Assembly (NCBI GenBank): GCA_963721435.1 | Contig: CAVRJC010000012.1 | Location: 1,178,001-1,242,000 of the forward strand | Direction of reading: 5' to 3' | From: CAVRJC01 sp963721435 | Lineage (GTDB): Bacteria; Actinomycetota; Acidimicrobiia; IMCC26256; DASPTH01 | DNA: 64,000 nucleotides | Made by a program: the position numbers and the translations under genes | Notes under the pieces: generated by a model | What the model was told of the DNA's origin: nothing | What the model saw: only the letters and a program-made list of their open reading frames with translations | The model's database searches: none | Shown here: piece by piece, positions 51,496-60,755 of the stretch | How positions within the stretch are numbered: the first letter of the stretch is position 1 | Layout of the letters: each line of letters starts with the position of its first letter

Positions 51496-52797
51496 CTCCA
51501 GGCGCCGACGGTGCGGAAAGCCTGGGCGCTGCCCTCCTCGGGGATGGCCTCGAGCGGCGTGCCGAGCTCGGTGAGCGTCGGCGCGCCGATGCGGGCCGCG
51601 ATCTTCGCGAGCTCCTCGCGGTCGAGGCCGTAGACCCGCACCGCGTTCTCACCGGCCATGTCGCGGATCGCGTCGTCGGGCAGCCCGGCGAACGTGTAGC
51701 GCATCGCCATGCGCCCGACCGACGGCTCGTCGAAGCTGCGCGGGTACTGGAACGTGCCCTCCATGTGCGGGTAGTCGGAGCCCCACATCACCTGGCGCGT
51801 GTAGCCGTCGCGCACCGCCTGCTCGGCTTCGTAGCGCGCGAGGAAGCTCGCGCCGATGAACACGTTCTCGCGCGCGTACTCGCTCGGGCGACGCGGGGTC
51901 TGCTCGGCCAGGCCGGGCGTGTGGATGGTCGCGAGGTACGTGGAGTCGAGGTCGTTGACCGAGCTCGTCCACCAGTCGCCGGGTTGCTCGGTGAGCACGA
52001 GCCGCAGGTTCGGGTGACGCTCGAACACCCCGCCCAGGATCATGAAGTGCATCGCGCGGCGCGCGGGCCAGCCGCCGCTCTCGAGTGAGAGGAGGCTGAC
52101 CGTCTCGGGGCCGCTCCAGCTCGACGGGTCGCCCGCACCGGCGTGGGTGGTGAGCGGCATGTCGAGGTCGGCGCACGCCGACCAGAACGGCTCCCACTCG
52201 CGGCTGTTGTACGGCGGCAGGTTCGCGCGGGGGGCCGGGAAGTTCACACTCCGCGAGGCCGGCTTCGCGCGCCCACTGCAACTCGGCGATGGTCGGCGTC
52301 GAGGTCCCACCAGGGCAGGTGCACGAGCCCGACGTGACGGGCCGGCTCCTGTGAGCAGTAGTCGGCGAGCCACGAGTTGTAGATGTGCAGGCCGACGGCG
52401 GCGAGCTCGACGGTCGTCGGGGAGCTCGCCGAAGAACGCGCGCGCGGCCTGGAACGGGATGATCTCCGAGTTCTGGCTCCCGTGGAAGATGACCTCCGCG
52501 GCGATGCCGTCGTAGTCCATGTCCCGCAGGCGCGCGGTGATGTCGTAGTGCCCTTCGGTCTGCCAGTTGCGCCGGAACACGACGCCGCGGTCGGTGTCGG
52601 GATCGGTCTCGTCCGCGAACGCCTTCCCGAGCGCGATCAGCGCTCCCGCGTTCCCCGTGACCGCATCGTCGAACGCCTCGAGGTACTTCGCGCGGGCAGT
52701 ACGGCCGCAGGTCAACGTGGACGCGGGGACCGATGTGGGTGTCGGACGACACCACCACCAGCGGCTCGTCGCGGTCACTCGGGGTCGGATCAGCCAT
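51492..52797 (-). CDS. amidohydrolase family 2, several apparent frameshifts
   Basis: A metal-dependent hydrolase of about 435 residues. VVSSDTHIGPRV is the metal-binding start, and MPLTTHAGAGDPSSWSG carries a further histidine. QVMWGSDYPHMEGTFQYP is the conserved aspartate region. The frame changes near 52700, 52420 and 52260. In this sequence the ATG at 52797 is in frame with the isomerase-like gene upstream, without a stop between them, so a fusion cannot be excluded. It is related to the amidohydrolase at 2.7 kb. Confidence 0.85.
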
Positions 52798-53697
52798 GAC
52801 GGCCTCCTCGTCGGTATTGGCCGGATCAGTGCCGGCTCTGTCAGCGCGGTGCGCGGCCTCCGCCAGGACCCGCTCGGTCGCGGTGAAGGACGCGAGCGCG
52901 GCGTCGTCGGGCTCCATCGCCCAGAGCGCGTCCGAGAACACCTCGACGCCGATCGGCGCGGTGCACCCGATCGCGTCGAGGGTCCGCACGATCTCGACGA
53001 CGTGCGCGGCCCCTTCACCGGGCAGCAGCCGCGCGTGCATGGTCTCGTCGGTGACGTCAGGCGATGCCTCGGGAAGCGCGTCACTGAGCTGCACCGCGAA
53101 GACGCGTTCACCGGGGAGCGCGGCGATGTCTTCCAGTGTGGTGGCGCTGCGCGCGCAGTGCCACGAGTCGATGATGAGGCCGCCGTTCGGGCGGTCGGCG
53201 ATGCGCACGACCTCCCACGCGGCGTTCACGTTCGGGAACGCCGACCACGGGAGGAACTCGAGGTGCACGAGCAGCCCGTGCTCGGCGGCGCGGTCGCACA
53301 CGCGAGCGAACGCCTCGACCGCGGCGTCGAGGGACGTCTTGCTGCCCCAGATCTCGGCGATGTTCACCGAGCGACCACCGATCGAGTCGGCGATCGCGAA
53401 GAACTCCTCGTCGGACGCGCGCATCGCATCGTCGACCTCGAACGGCGCGTCGGCAGGGGGGCCCGAGCCCGGCAGCCACGACGTGAGGCAGTCGAGCTCC
53501 GCGATCTCGAGCCCGTGGTCGTCGAGCAGCGCGCGGATGTCGGCATCGCTCATGCCCTCCGCGCGGGCTCGGTGGACGTCGGCCATCCACAGCGACACGC
53601 CCGTGTACCCGGCCGCCTGCGCGGCCTTGGCGCGCTCGGGGAGGCCGGTCGGTAGCAGCGTCCCGGCACAGAGCACGAGGTCTTCGCGTCCGAGCAT
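52798..53697 (-). CDS. sugar phosphate isomerase/epimerase-like TIM-barrel protein
   Basis: About 300 residues of the AP-endonuclease-2/xylose-isomerase-like barrel. Features are AAQAAGYTGVSLWMADVHRA, the metal region HGLLVHLEFLPWSAFPNV (Glu), NGGLIIDSWHCAR (Asp, His) and IGVEVFSDALW (Glu). It would isomerise a keto sugar or similar compound. ATG 53697 is supported by a leaderless -10 box six bases upstream. No in-frame stop separates it from the amidohydrolase, so the given end is the presumed boundary; a lost base or a real fusion are both possible. Confidence 0.86.
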
Positions 53698-53703
53698 GCG
53701 GGG

Positions 53704-53709
53704 ACAGTA
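53704..53709 (-). promoter_or_regulatory. -10 box of the isomerase-amidohydrolase unit
   Basis: On the minus strand TACTGT, followed by CCCCGC and the ATG at 53697. The six-base gap fits a leaderless transcript. Confidence 0.4.
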
Positions 53710-53782
53710 TCCGAGTACGGTCCTTCCGGCGAGAGGCCCTGCTGCGGGACGAATCTGGAATTGTCTGGAGGAGAAGGAACCG

Positions 53783-54892
53783 ATGGACACGGGTGTCGTG
53801 ATCGTGGGCTCCGGGTTCGGATGTCATACGCACCTGCGGGCGATCCGGGGCGCCGGGCTCACCGCGGCGGCGCTCGTCGGCCGTGATCCCGAGCGCACAC
53901 GGGTGCGCGCCGAGCGCTTCGAGATCCCGCTCGCGACCACGTCGTTGCAGGAGGCGCTCGAGGCCCCCGGCGTCGTCGCCGTCGCCATCGCCACACCGCC
54001 GCTCACCCACCACGACCTGGTGCTCGAGGCGGTGGCCGCCGGGAAGCACGTCGTCTGCGAGAAGCCCTTCGCCCGTGACGTCGGCGAAGCGCAGGCCATG
54101 CTCGTCGCCGCCGAGGCCGCCGGTGTCGTGCACTTCCTCGGCACCGAGTTCCGGTTCGGCACTGCGCAGGCGCTGTCGAACCGGCTCATCGCCGACGGCG
54201 CGATCGGTGACCCCCGTATCGCCACGTTCCTCATGCTCATGCCGTTGTTGGCCGACCCTGCGTCGGAGGTGCCCGACTGGTGGGCGAGCGCGGAGCAGGG
54301 TGGCGGCTGGCTGGGTGCCCACGCGTCGCACGTCGTCGACAACGTGCGGAACACGTTCGGCGAGTTCGAGGGTGTCAGCGCGAGCCTCTCGATCACGTCC
54401 GATCGCGACATGACCGCCGACGACGGCTTCAGCATCATGTTCCGCACCCGGTCGGGAGTGGAAGGGATCATGCAGAGCTCCGCGGGCACTTGGGGCCCGC
54501 CGGTGATCCACCGGCGCTACTCGGGGACGAAGGGCACGTTGTGGTTCGAGGGTGACGACATCTGGGTCGCCGACGCCGACGGCCAACGCAAGATCGATCC
54601 GCCCCCCGACCTGCTGACCTTGCCGCCCGAGTCGCCGCCCACCGATTTCATGGTCACCTCGTACGACTGGTGGCACGCGCACGGCACCGACCTCGGGCCC
54701 TACACGCGCCTCTACGAGCGGTTCCGCGACGTCATCGGCGGCGCGCCGTTCCCGACCGACCCCACACCCGCGACGTTCGCCGACGCGGTCGCCGACATGG
54801 AGGTGATGGACGCGATCCGGCACTCGTTCGCGACGCGGTCATGGGTGGAGATCCCGGCTCCGGGCCCGAACGGGAAGCAGGCGCGTGGCTGA
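53783..54892 (+). CDS. Gfo/Idh/MocA family oxidoreductase with a repeat-encoded end
   Basis: An intact NAD(P)-dependent oxidoreductase of 369 residues. The N-terminal Rossmann motif VIVGSGFGCHTHL departs a little from GxGxxG. The family signature VVCEKPFARDVGEA with the catalytic lysine is near residue 93, and GGGWLGAHASHVVD carries the catalytic histidine region. GGAGGAGAAGGAA precedes ATG 53783. The final residues PAPGPNGKQARG are encoded by an element copy at 54854. It is divergent from the isomerase gene, consistent with joint sugar or inositol-like metabolism, and overlaps the dehydrogenase gene downstream. Confidence 0.94.
   Translation: MDTGVVIVGSGFGCHTHLRAIRGAGLTAAALVGRDPERTRVRAERFEIPLATTSLQEALEAPGVVAVAIATPPLTHHDLVLEAVAAGKHVVCEKPFARDVGEAQAMLVAAEAAGVVHFLGTEFRFGTAQALSNRLIADGAIGDPRIATFLMLMPLLADPASEVPDWWASAEQGGGWLGAHASHVVDNVRNTFGEFEGVSASLSITSDRDMTADDGFSIMFRTRSGVEGIMQSSAGTWGPPVIHRRYSGTKGTLWFEGDDIWVADADGQRKIDPPPDLLTLPPESPPTDFMVTSYDWWHAHGTDLGPYTRLYERFRDVIGGAPFPTDPTPATFADAVADMEVMDAIRHSFATRSWVEIPAPGPNGKQARG
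54854..54873 (-). repeat. variant copy of the element at the 3' end of the Gfo/Idh gene
   Basis: CCGGCTCCGGGCCCGAACGG, one base off consensus, followed by GAAGCAGG. Read as PAPGPNG, the same phase as in DUF35 at 41.6 kb. It is the only copy outside 26-42 kb. Confidence 0.82.
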
Positions 54893-57191
54893 GCTGATCG
54901 GCGCACGCACCCCGCGGGTCGAAGACCCGCGTCTCGTCACCGGTCGGGGCCAGTACGTCGACGACATCCGGATCCCCGGCATCCTCCACGCGGCGTTCGT
55001 GCGGAGCAACATCGCCCACGGCCGCATCCGATCCGTCGACGTGAGCGCGGCGCGCGCCGCGCCGGGTGTGCTCATGGCCGCGAGTGCCCGCGAGCTCGAC
55101 GGGCTGGTCGGCATGCTGCAGCCGCTCGGGCCGCCGGAGTTCCTCGCGCCGGCCCACCCGGTGCTCGCCGAGGACAAGGTGCGGTGCGCGGGCGAGCCGC
55201 TGGCGATCGTGGTGGCCGAGAGCCGCGCCCTCGCCGAGGACGCGTGCGAGCTGGTCGACGTCGACATCGAACCGTTGCCCGCAGTGGTCTCGATCGACGA
55301 CGCGCTCGACCCTTCGCGCGCGCTGCTGTTCGAGGAGCTCGGCACGAACATCGTGTACCAGCGTTCCGACACCTACGGCGACGTCGACGCCGCGTTCGCG
55401 CAGGCGCACGTCGTCGTGTCGGAGACGTTCACCCAGGAGCGCATGGCCAACGTGCCGATGGAAGGCCGCGCGATCCTCGCCGACTTCCGTGGCGACACCG
55501 GCGAGCTGATGATCGACATCGCGCACCAGAACCCGCACGCGTTGCGGGTCTCGGTGGCTGCGCTCCTCGATCATCAGGCCGATCTCGTCACGGTACGGTG
55601 TGGTGACATCGGCGGATCGTTCGGGCAGAAGGCGTACACGAGCCGCGAGGAGATCGCGGTCTGTGTCGCGGCGCGTCAGCTCGCGCGGCCGGTGAAGTGG
55701 ATCGAAGACCGCGTCGAGAACCTGCTCGCCGCCGGGCACGCGCGCGACGATGTCATCGCGGTCGATCTCGCGGTGGCGGAAGATTCGACGATCCTCGGTG
55801 CACGTGTGCGCATGTGGGTCAACCAGGGCGCGTACCCCATCACCGTCTTCCCGCCCACGATCATCCTGAACCTCGTGCGCGTGCTCTTCCCGAACGCGTA
55901 CCGCATCGCCAACTACTCGTTCGAGGGCACGGTCGTTGCTTCGAACACCGGCACGTACATCGCGTTCCGCGGCCCGTGGGAGTCGGAGACGTGGGCGCGC
56001 GAGCGGATCATCGACCTCGCCGCGCACGCGCTGGGGATGGAGCCCGCCGACGTCCGCTCGCACAACCTCATCGGCACCGACGAGCAACCCACCACCATGG
56101 TCACCGGGCCGACGATCGACCACATGACCGCGCGCGACACCCACGAGCGCGCGCGCGAGCTCGCTGACGTCACCGCGTTCCGCGCCGCGCAACGCGACGC
56201 GCTCGCGGCCGGGCGCTACCTCGGGATCGGGTTCGCGACGTTTGCCGAAGCGGCACCCGGCCCGCCCAACTACGGCGCCGCGCTCGGTGCCGGATCATCT
56301 CCCCGATCGGCGCAGCAGGCGCGGGCTCGGCTCGAGCGTGACGGCACCGTCAGCGTGTTCACCAGCCAGCAGCCGCACGGCCAGGGTCACGAGACCACCC
56401 TTGCGCAACTCGCGGCCGACGGGCTCGGTCTCCCGGTCGAGCGGGTGCGAGTCGTGCACGGCGACACCAGCGTCACACCGTTCAACGCGGTGGGCACCGG
56501 GGGCAGCCGGTCGGCGACGCTCGCCGGCGGTGCGGTCGTCGGGGCCGCCGCGATGCTGCGCGATCGTATCGCCGAGCTCTTCGCGGAGCGTCACGAGCTG
56601 GATCCGAGCGATGTCGAAGTCGGAGGGGGAAGCGTGAGCGTGCGCGGCGTGCCCGCGTCGGCCTGGGATCTCTCGCGGATCGCCCAGCTCACCGACGACC
56701 ACGTCGAGGTGCTGGCCGACTTCGCGATCCCCGACGGGGGCTGGACCCAGGCCACCCACTGCTGCTGGGTGGAGGTCGACGTCAACACCGGGATGGTCAG
56801 CATTCCCCGCCACCTCGTCGTCGAGGACTGCGGCACGATGATCAACCCGACCATCGTCGAGGGCCAGGTCAGCGGGGGCGTCGCGCAAGGGCTGTCGACC
56901 GTGCTCTACGAGCGCTTCGTCTACGACGACGACGGCCAACCGCGCGCGATCACGCTGCTCGACTACCTGCTGCCGACCGCGGCCGAGATCCCCGACATCG
57001 AGATCGAGCACCTCGAGTCGCCGCCGCAGGGCCCGATCAACTTCCGCGGCGCCGGCGAGAGCGGCGCGGTCGGCGCGCCGGCGGCACTCTCGAACGCGAT
57101 CGAAGATGCTCTTGCCCCGTTTGGGGTGAGAATCACCCAAAAGTACCTGTCGCCGGATCGGATCCTGGATCTCGTCGGCAATTCTCCGTGA
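54885..57191 (+). CDS. xanthine dehydrogenase/CoxL-type molybdopterin subunit
   Basis: An intact large subunit of 768 residues. The N-terminal IGARTPRVEDPRLVTGRGQY is the family opening. CGDIGGSFGQKAYTSREE and QPHGQGHETTLAQLAADGLG are molybdopterin-binding segments. NFRGAGESGAVGAPAAL near the C-terminus contains the catalytic glutamate. The active-site loop reads GTYIAFRGPWESETW rather than the CODH form. Medium (FAD) and small (2Fe-2S) subunits are not adjacent, so it is an orphan here. Start GTG 54885 overlaps the Gfo/Idh gene by eight bases. It would hydroxylate an aldehyde or N-heterocycle. Confidence 0.94.
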   Translation: MAELIGARTPRVEDPRLVTGRGQYVDDIRIPGILHAAFVRSNIAHGRIRSVDVSAARAAPGVLMAASARELDGLVGMLQPLGPPEFLAPAHPVLAEDKVRCAGEPLAIVVAESRALAEDACELVDVDIEPLPAVVSIDDALDPSRALLFEELGTNIVYQRSDTYGDVDAAFAQAHVVVSETFTQERMANVPMEGRAILADFRGDTGELMIDIAHQNPHALRVSVAALLDHQADLVTVRCGDIGGSFGQKAYTSREEIAVCVAARQLARPVKWIEDRVENLLAAGHARDDVIAVDLAVAEDSTILGARVRMWVNQGAYPITVFPPTIILNLVRVLFPNAYRIANYSFEGTVVASNTGTYIAFRGPWESETWARERIIDLAAHALGMEPADVRSHNLIGTDEQPTTMVTGPTIDHMTARDTHERARELADVTAFRAAQRDALAAGRYLGIGFATFAEAAPGPPNYGAALGAGSSPRSAQQARARLERDGTVSVFTSQQPHGQGHETTLAQLAADGLGLPVERVRVVHGDTSVTPFNAVGTGGSRSATLAGGAVVGAAAMLRDRIAELFAERHELDPSDVEVGGGSVSVRGVPASAWDLSRIAQLTDDHVEVLADFAIPDGGWTQATHCCWVEVDVNTGMVSIPRHLVVEDCGTMINPTIVEGQVSGGVAQGLSTVLYERFVYDDDGQPRAITLLDYLLPTAAEIPDIEIEHLESPPQGPINFRGAGESGAVGAPAALSNAIEDALAPFGVRITQKYLSPDRILDLVGNSP

Positions 57192-57221
57192 CACGGGGCC
57201 GCCTGGTTCGATAGACGGTTG

Positions 57222-57755
57222 GTGATCACTCAGGCGTTGCTTCCGCCGCTCGTCGAGCGAGCCAGGACCGCGGATCCCGATGCGTGGGAGATGCTCTATC
57301 GACGCGCGTACCCGGGCTTGCTCGCGTACGCGTCAAGGCGCCTCGGTGCCGACCGTGGACGAGACGCCGTGGCGGAGACCATGGCGCGTGCCGTCGCGAG
57401 GATCGCGACATTTCAGTGGCGCGATGGCGGGTTCGATGCGTGGTTGTACGGGATCCTGCGCCACGTCGTCATCGATGCGCAACGTGCCGATGCTCGCGAG
57501 TTCCGTCGGCGCGTGCCCGCCGAAGCGAGTGCCGCGTCACCGCTCGACTTCGTGCTCGAAGGCGAGGAGGCGGAAGCGGTCCGCGGTGCGTTCGCGGAAC
57601 TGCTCCCCGCCGACCAAGAGGTCCTCCAACTCCGGGTCGTCGCGGGATTGAGCGCCGAAGAAGTTGGTGTCGTGCTCGGCAAGCGGCCGGGCGCGGTGAG
57701 GATGGCGCAGTCGCGCGCACTCGCGCAGCTGCGCCGGAAGCTGGGACGATCATGA
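57222..57755 (+). CDS. ECF-type RNA polymerase sigma factor
   Basis: A 177-residue sigma factor. Region 2 spans DAWEMLYRRAYPGLLAYASR to GGFDAWLYGILRHVVIDAQR, and region 4 is LLPADQEVLQLRVVAGLSAE followed by EVGVVLGKRPGAVRMAQSRA. There is no C-terminal extension. The start is GTG 57222 (TTG one codon earlier is possible), with GATAGA seven bases upstream. The ATGA overlap with the next gene, a one-helix membrane protein, is the usual sigma/anti-sigma coupling. It probably controls its own operon and cell-surface genes. Confidence 0.92.
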   Translation: MITQALLPPLVERARTADPDAWEMLYRRAYPGLLAYASRRLGADRGRDAVAETMARAVARIATFQWRDGGFDAWLYGILRHVVIDAQRADAREFRRRVPAEASAASPLDFVLEGEEAEAVRGAFAELLPADQEVLQLRVVAGLSAEEVGVVLGKRPGAVRMAQSRALAQLRRKLGRS

Positions 57756-58442
57756 AGCAACTCGACGACGAATCGATGCTCAGTGCGCTCGGTGTGGCTC
57801 TGACCCTCGACGTGACCCCCTCGCAACAGGAGATCGACGATCTGCGCGAGCTCGTGGGGTCGAGCGACATGTACGCGGTCGTCGTTCCCATCTCGACACC
57901 GCGGCGTCCGCGCGCGACTGTCGCGCGTGGCGGCTGTCGCAGCCACGGTCGTGCTCTGCGCGGTTGGGATCGCGGCTTTGGCCGGCACCTCGATGCCGGG
58001 CTCGATGCGGGATCCGGCCCGAGCTGTCGGCTTCCCCGTTCAGTCGCAGGAGATGGTCGAGGCACGATCGGCGCTTGCCCAACTCCGTGTGGCGCTCGCG
58101 GGCGGCAACGGCGTGCACGTCGCCGCCGCCGCCGATCTGCTCAGGGCCCGCTTGCGTGCAGTCTCCGAGGACGAGGCGCGCCAACTCGAGCCGGAGGCGG
58201 CCGACCTGCTGCGCGAGGCCGAAGCCCGCCTGACGCCCCCTGCTCCGGTTGCCGCCGACACCGCCGACACCACGCCGACCGGGTCCGATGTCGCACCGGC
58301 GCCTCCGACGACCCCGACGACCCAGGCGACTCCGACGTCCGCAGCCACTCCAGCCCCCTCCGTCACGAGCGGATCCGAGGAGGAATCCGCCAAGGACGAG
58401 AGCGCGTCGAAGTCCGAAAGGGGCACCGGCGCCGAGGACTGA
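57752..58442 (+). CDS. probable anti-sigma factor with one membrane helix, frame interrupted near 57915
   Basis: About 229 residues. The cytoplasmic start KQLDDESMLSALGVALTLDV is followed by one membrane helix (VAAVAATVVLCAVGIAALAG), then an outer helical part and a Thr/Pro/Ala/Ser-rich tail. The frame changes near 57915, just before the helix. No zinc-binding HxxxCxxC motif is seen, so it is an atypical anti-sigma factor if it is one. The call rests on its position, coupling and topology. Confidence 0.7.
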
Positions 58443-58534
58443 ATGATCCGCACCGTGTGACATCCGTGGTTCCCGAGCGATGGAGGGGGTGAGGTGCACG
58501 TCGCCTCGCACCCGACCATCACAGGAGGAACCAC

Positions 58535-58951
58535 GTGGAACGACGACGGGCTCTCGCAGTCGCCGGATCGCTCACGATCACCGCATTCGCCGGCGCCATC
58601 GCCGCCGGCGCCAGCACCGGGCTGTTCGGTCTGGGAACGGTCGGTGGCGCGGCAACACCGAGCGCGAAGGTCGCACCGGTCACGCGCCCGGCGCCGAAGG
58701 TCGTCGAGGTCACGGTGCCTTCCGGCCGGGTGGCCAAGGCGGAGAGCGGCTCAGGTGGCGCAGCCCCCGCGCCGTCGGCGGGCTACGCGGCGGCTGCTGA
58801 GGCCCCGGCCCCAGCTCCGGCCCCGGCTCCAGCTCCGGCCTCGGCTCCGGCCCCGGTGGCGGCTCCGCCGGTCCGGAGCTCGGTGAGCGAGCCCGGAGAC
58901 GAATCCCACGAACCGGAGCATTCTTCGGAAGGGCGTGAGCGCGATGACTGA
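58535..58951 (+). CDS. exported Ala/Pro-rich protein
   Basis: A 138-residue protein with an N-terminal signal-like helix (ALAVAGSLTITAFAGAIAAG), a short body (VVEVTVPSGRVAKAES), then an APAPAP-rich stretch and an acidic/histidine end (DESHEPEHSSEG). The start is GTG 58535 behind a strong AGGAGGAACC site. No known domain is seen. It is in the ECF-sigma operon and overlaps the next gene by eight bases. It may span the cell wall or act as a flexible envelope protein. Confidence 0.8.
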   Translation: MERRRALAVAGSLTITAFAGAIAAGASTGLFGLGTVGGAATPSAKVAPVTRPAPKVVEVTVPSGRVAKAESGSGGAAPAPSAGYAAAAEAPAPAPAPAPAPASAPAPVAAPPVRSSVSEPGDESHEPEHSSEGRERDD

Positions 58952-59418
58952 CGTCCCGGCCCGCCCGAAGCGTCCGAACGCGCCGCGCCGGTCCCGGCCT
59001 GCGGCCGCAGCGCGGATCATCGTTGCCGGTCTCAGCGTGTCGTCGTTGTTCGCAGTCGTCTCGCTCATCACCCTGCGCAACCCGGAGCCCGCTGCTGTCG
59101 CCACCACACTCTCGCCGCCGCCGCCGACCATTCCCCCGCAGGAGGTCATCGTCATCGTCCGCGAAGTCCCCGCCGCGGATCCGGAGCCGGCCGCAGCGGG
59201 TGCCGATCCCGGGTCCGACGCCACATGGTCGTCTTCCGGAGGCGGCGGATCGGACGCCGGGTCGAACTCCGGATCGGGGAACGGTGGGAGTGGCGCCGCG
59301 CCCGCCGCGCCCGCCGCGCTCCGCCGCGCCCCAGGCCGCGGCTCCCGCGCCTGCGCCGGCGCCGAGTCCTGCGCCCGCGCCCGCTCCTGCTCCCCGCACG
59401 GCGACGAAGGCGAGTTGA
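58944..59418 (+). CDS. membrane-anchored Pro/Gly/Ser-rich protein, frame interrupted near 59320
   Basis: About 157 residues. A basic N-terminus (ARPKRPNAPRRSRPAAAAR) precedes one membrane helix (IIVAGLSVSSLFAVVSLITL). The outer part contains EVIVIVREVPAADPEP, a Gly/Ser/Asp-rich stretch and, after a frame change near 59320, an APAPAPSPAP tail ending at 59418. It resembles its upstream neighbour in composition. Function is unknown; its place suggests work with the heme membrane protein encoded next. Confidence 0.75.
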
Positions 59419-59419
59419 C

Positions 59420-59996
59420 GTGAGCTCGCATCTCCCGTGGTACGTCGCGCGCGCGAGCGGATTCGTGGCCTGGGGCCTGGTGACCGCGTCGGTGGTCTGG
59501 GGGCTGGCGCTCTCGAGCCGGATCACTCGTCGCCCGAAGCCGGCGTGGGTCCTGGACCTGCACCGGTTCTTGGGGGGCTTCGCGGTCCTGTTCGTCGGCG
59601 TCCACCTCGTCGCGCTCGCCCTCGACGAGTACATCGGGTTCGGCATCACCGATCTCTTCGTGCCGCTGGCCTCCGCATGGAAGCCGACTGCGGTCGCGTG
59701 GGGCGTGCTCGCGTTGTATCTCCTGCTCGCAGTGGAGCTGACCTCACTCATGATGCGACGGCTACCGCGACGGCTCTGGCGTGGCATCCACTTCGCGAGC
59801 TACGCGGTCTTCGGGCTGACGGTGACGCACGCACTCACGGCGGGTACCGATGGCGGCGAGACCGTCGTGCAGTGGCTCGCGCTCGTCTCCGTCGCGCTCG
59901 TGGTGTTTCTTTCCGTGTTCCGCGCCCTCGCGGATCGTCGGGCACCGCGCTCGAGTGTCCGGCTCACGAGCGCCCCGGACGCACGAAGCCGCGTGA
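59420..59996 (+). CDS. ferric reductase-like transmembrane protein
   Basis: About 192 residues with five or so membrane helices. Histidine pairs typical of b-heme ligation are seen in LDLHRFLGG, FVGVHLVALALDEY, WRGIHFASYAVFG and VTHALTAG. This matches the ferric reductase-like domain, which moves electrons across the membrane; the flavin domain is absent. The start is GTG 59420, two bases after the previous stop. In the sequence the frame stays open into the antisense of livF to 60427; the end is placed at the TGA at 59994-59996, reached by a one-base shift. Confidence 0.78.
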
Positions 59997-60000
59997 CCGA

Positions 60001-60755
60001 CTACTCCTGGATGCCTTCGCCGGCGGTGACGGGAACCGTGTGGTCGCCGACCGCGACCTCTTCACCGAGGTACGACGCGACGAGCGCCGAGCGGTCCTGC
60101 AGCTCGTCGGCGGAACCGGTGAGCACGACCTTGCCGGCGACCATCACACACGCACGCGAGCAGAGCCTCAGCGCGAGCGCGGTGTTCTGCTCGACGAGCA
60201 GGATCGGGGTGCGCTGCGCGATCTCGGCGAGCGCGGCGAACAGCGTCTTGGTGACGATCGGCGCGAGACCGAGCGAAGGCTCGTCGAGCAGCAACATGCG
60301 CGGGCTCGCCACGAGCGCGCGTCCGATCGCGACCATCTGCTGCTCGCCGCCCGAGAGCGCCCAGCCGTCGCGGTCGCGCAGCGGTACGAGTGCGGGGAAG
60401 AGCTCGAAGACGTCGTCGATGGAGTAGGTGTTCTCGCGGCCGCGGCGGGCGGTCTCACCGACGAGGAGGTTCTCCATGCACGGTGAGCGACGGGAACACG
60501 CGTCGACCTTCGGGGACCTGGATGAGCCCCCGACGGGCGCTGCCCTGGACGCCGAGCTTGCGGCATTCGGCGCCGTCGAAGGTGATCGAGCCGCGGTAGG
60601 GGACGAGCCCCGAGATCGCGTTCAGCGTCGACGTCTTGCCGGCGCCGTTGGGCCCGATGAGCGCGAGGACTTCGCCGTCGCCGACCGTGAGGTCGATCCC
60701 GAGCACGGCCTCGACCGCGCCGTACGAGACTTCGACGTTCTTGCAGCTCGAGCAT
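60001..60755 (-). CDS. livF: LivF-type branched-chain ABC transporter ATPase, two apparent frameshifts
   Basis: About 250 residues. Walker A is LALIGPNGAGKTSTLN, the signature is WALSGGEQQMVAIGRAL, Walker B MLLLDEPSLGLAP and the H-loop ILLVEQN. The start MLELQ and the body from LGIDLTVGDGEVLAL are in different frames (shift near 60735); a second shift lies near 60480 before MENLLVGE. The ATG at 60755 overlaps the LivMG stop (ATGA). It is the last gene of the second transporter operon, read towards the ferric reductase-like gene. Confidence 0.87.

Noticed and set aside
53170..53205. Element-like GCCGTTCGGGCGGTCGG in the isomerase gene
   Set aside because: Only the first ten bases match and the region is a conserved part of the enzyme.
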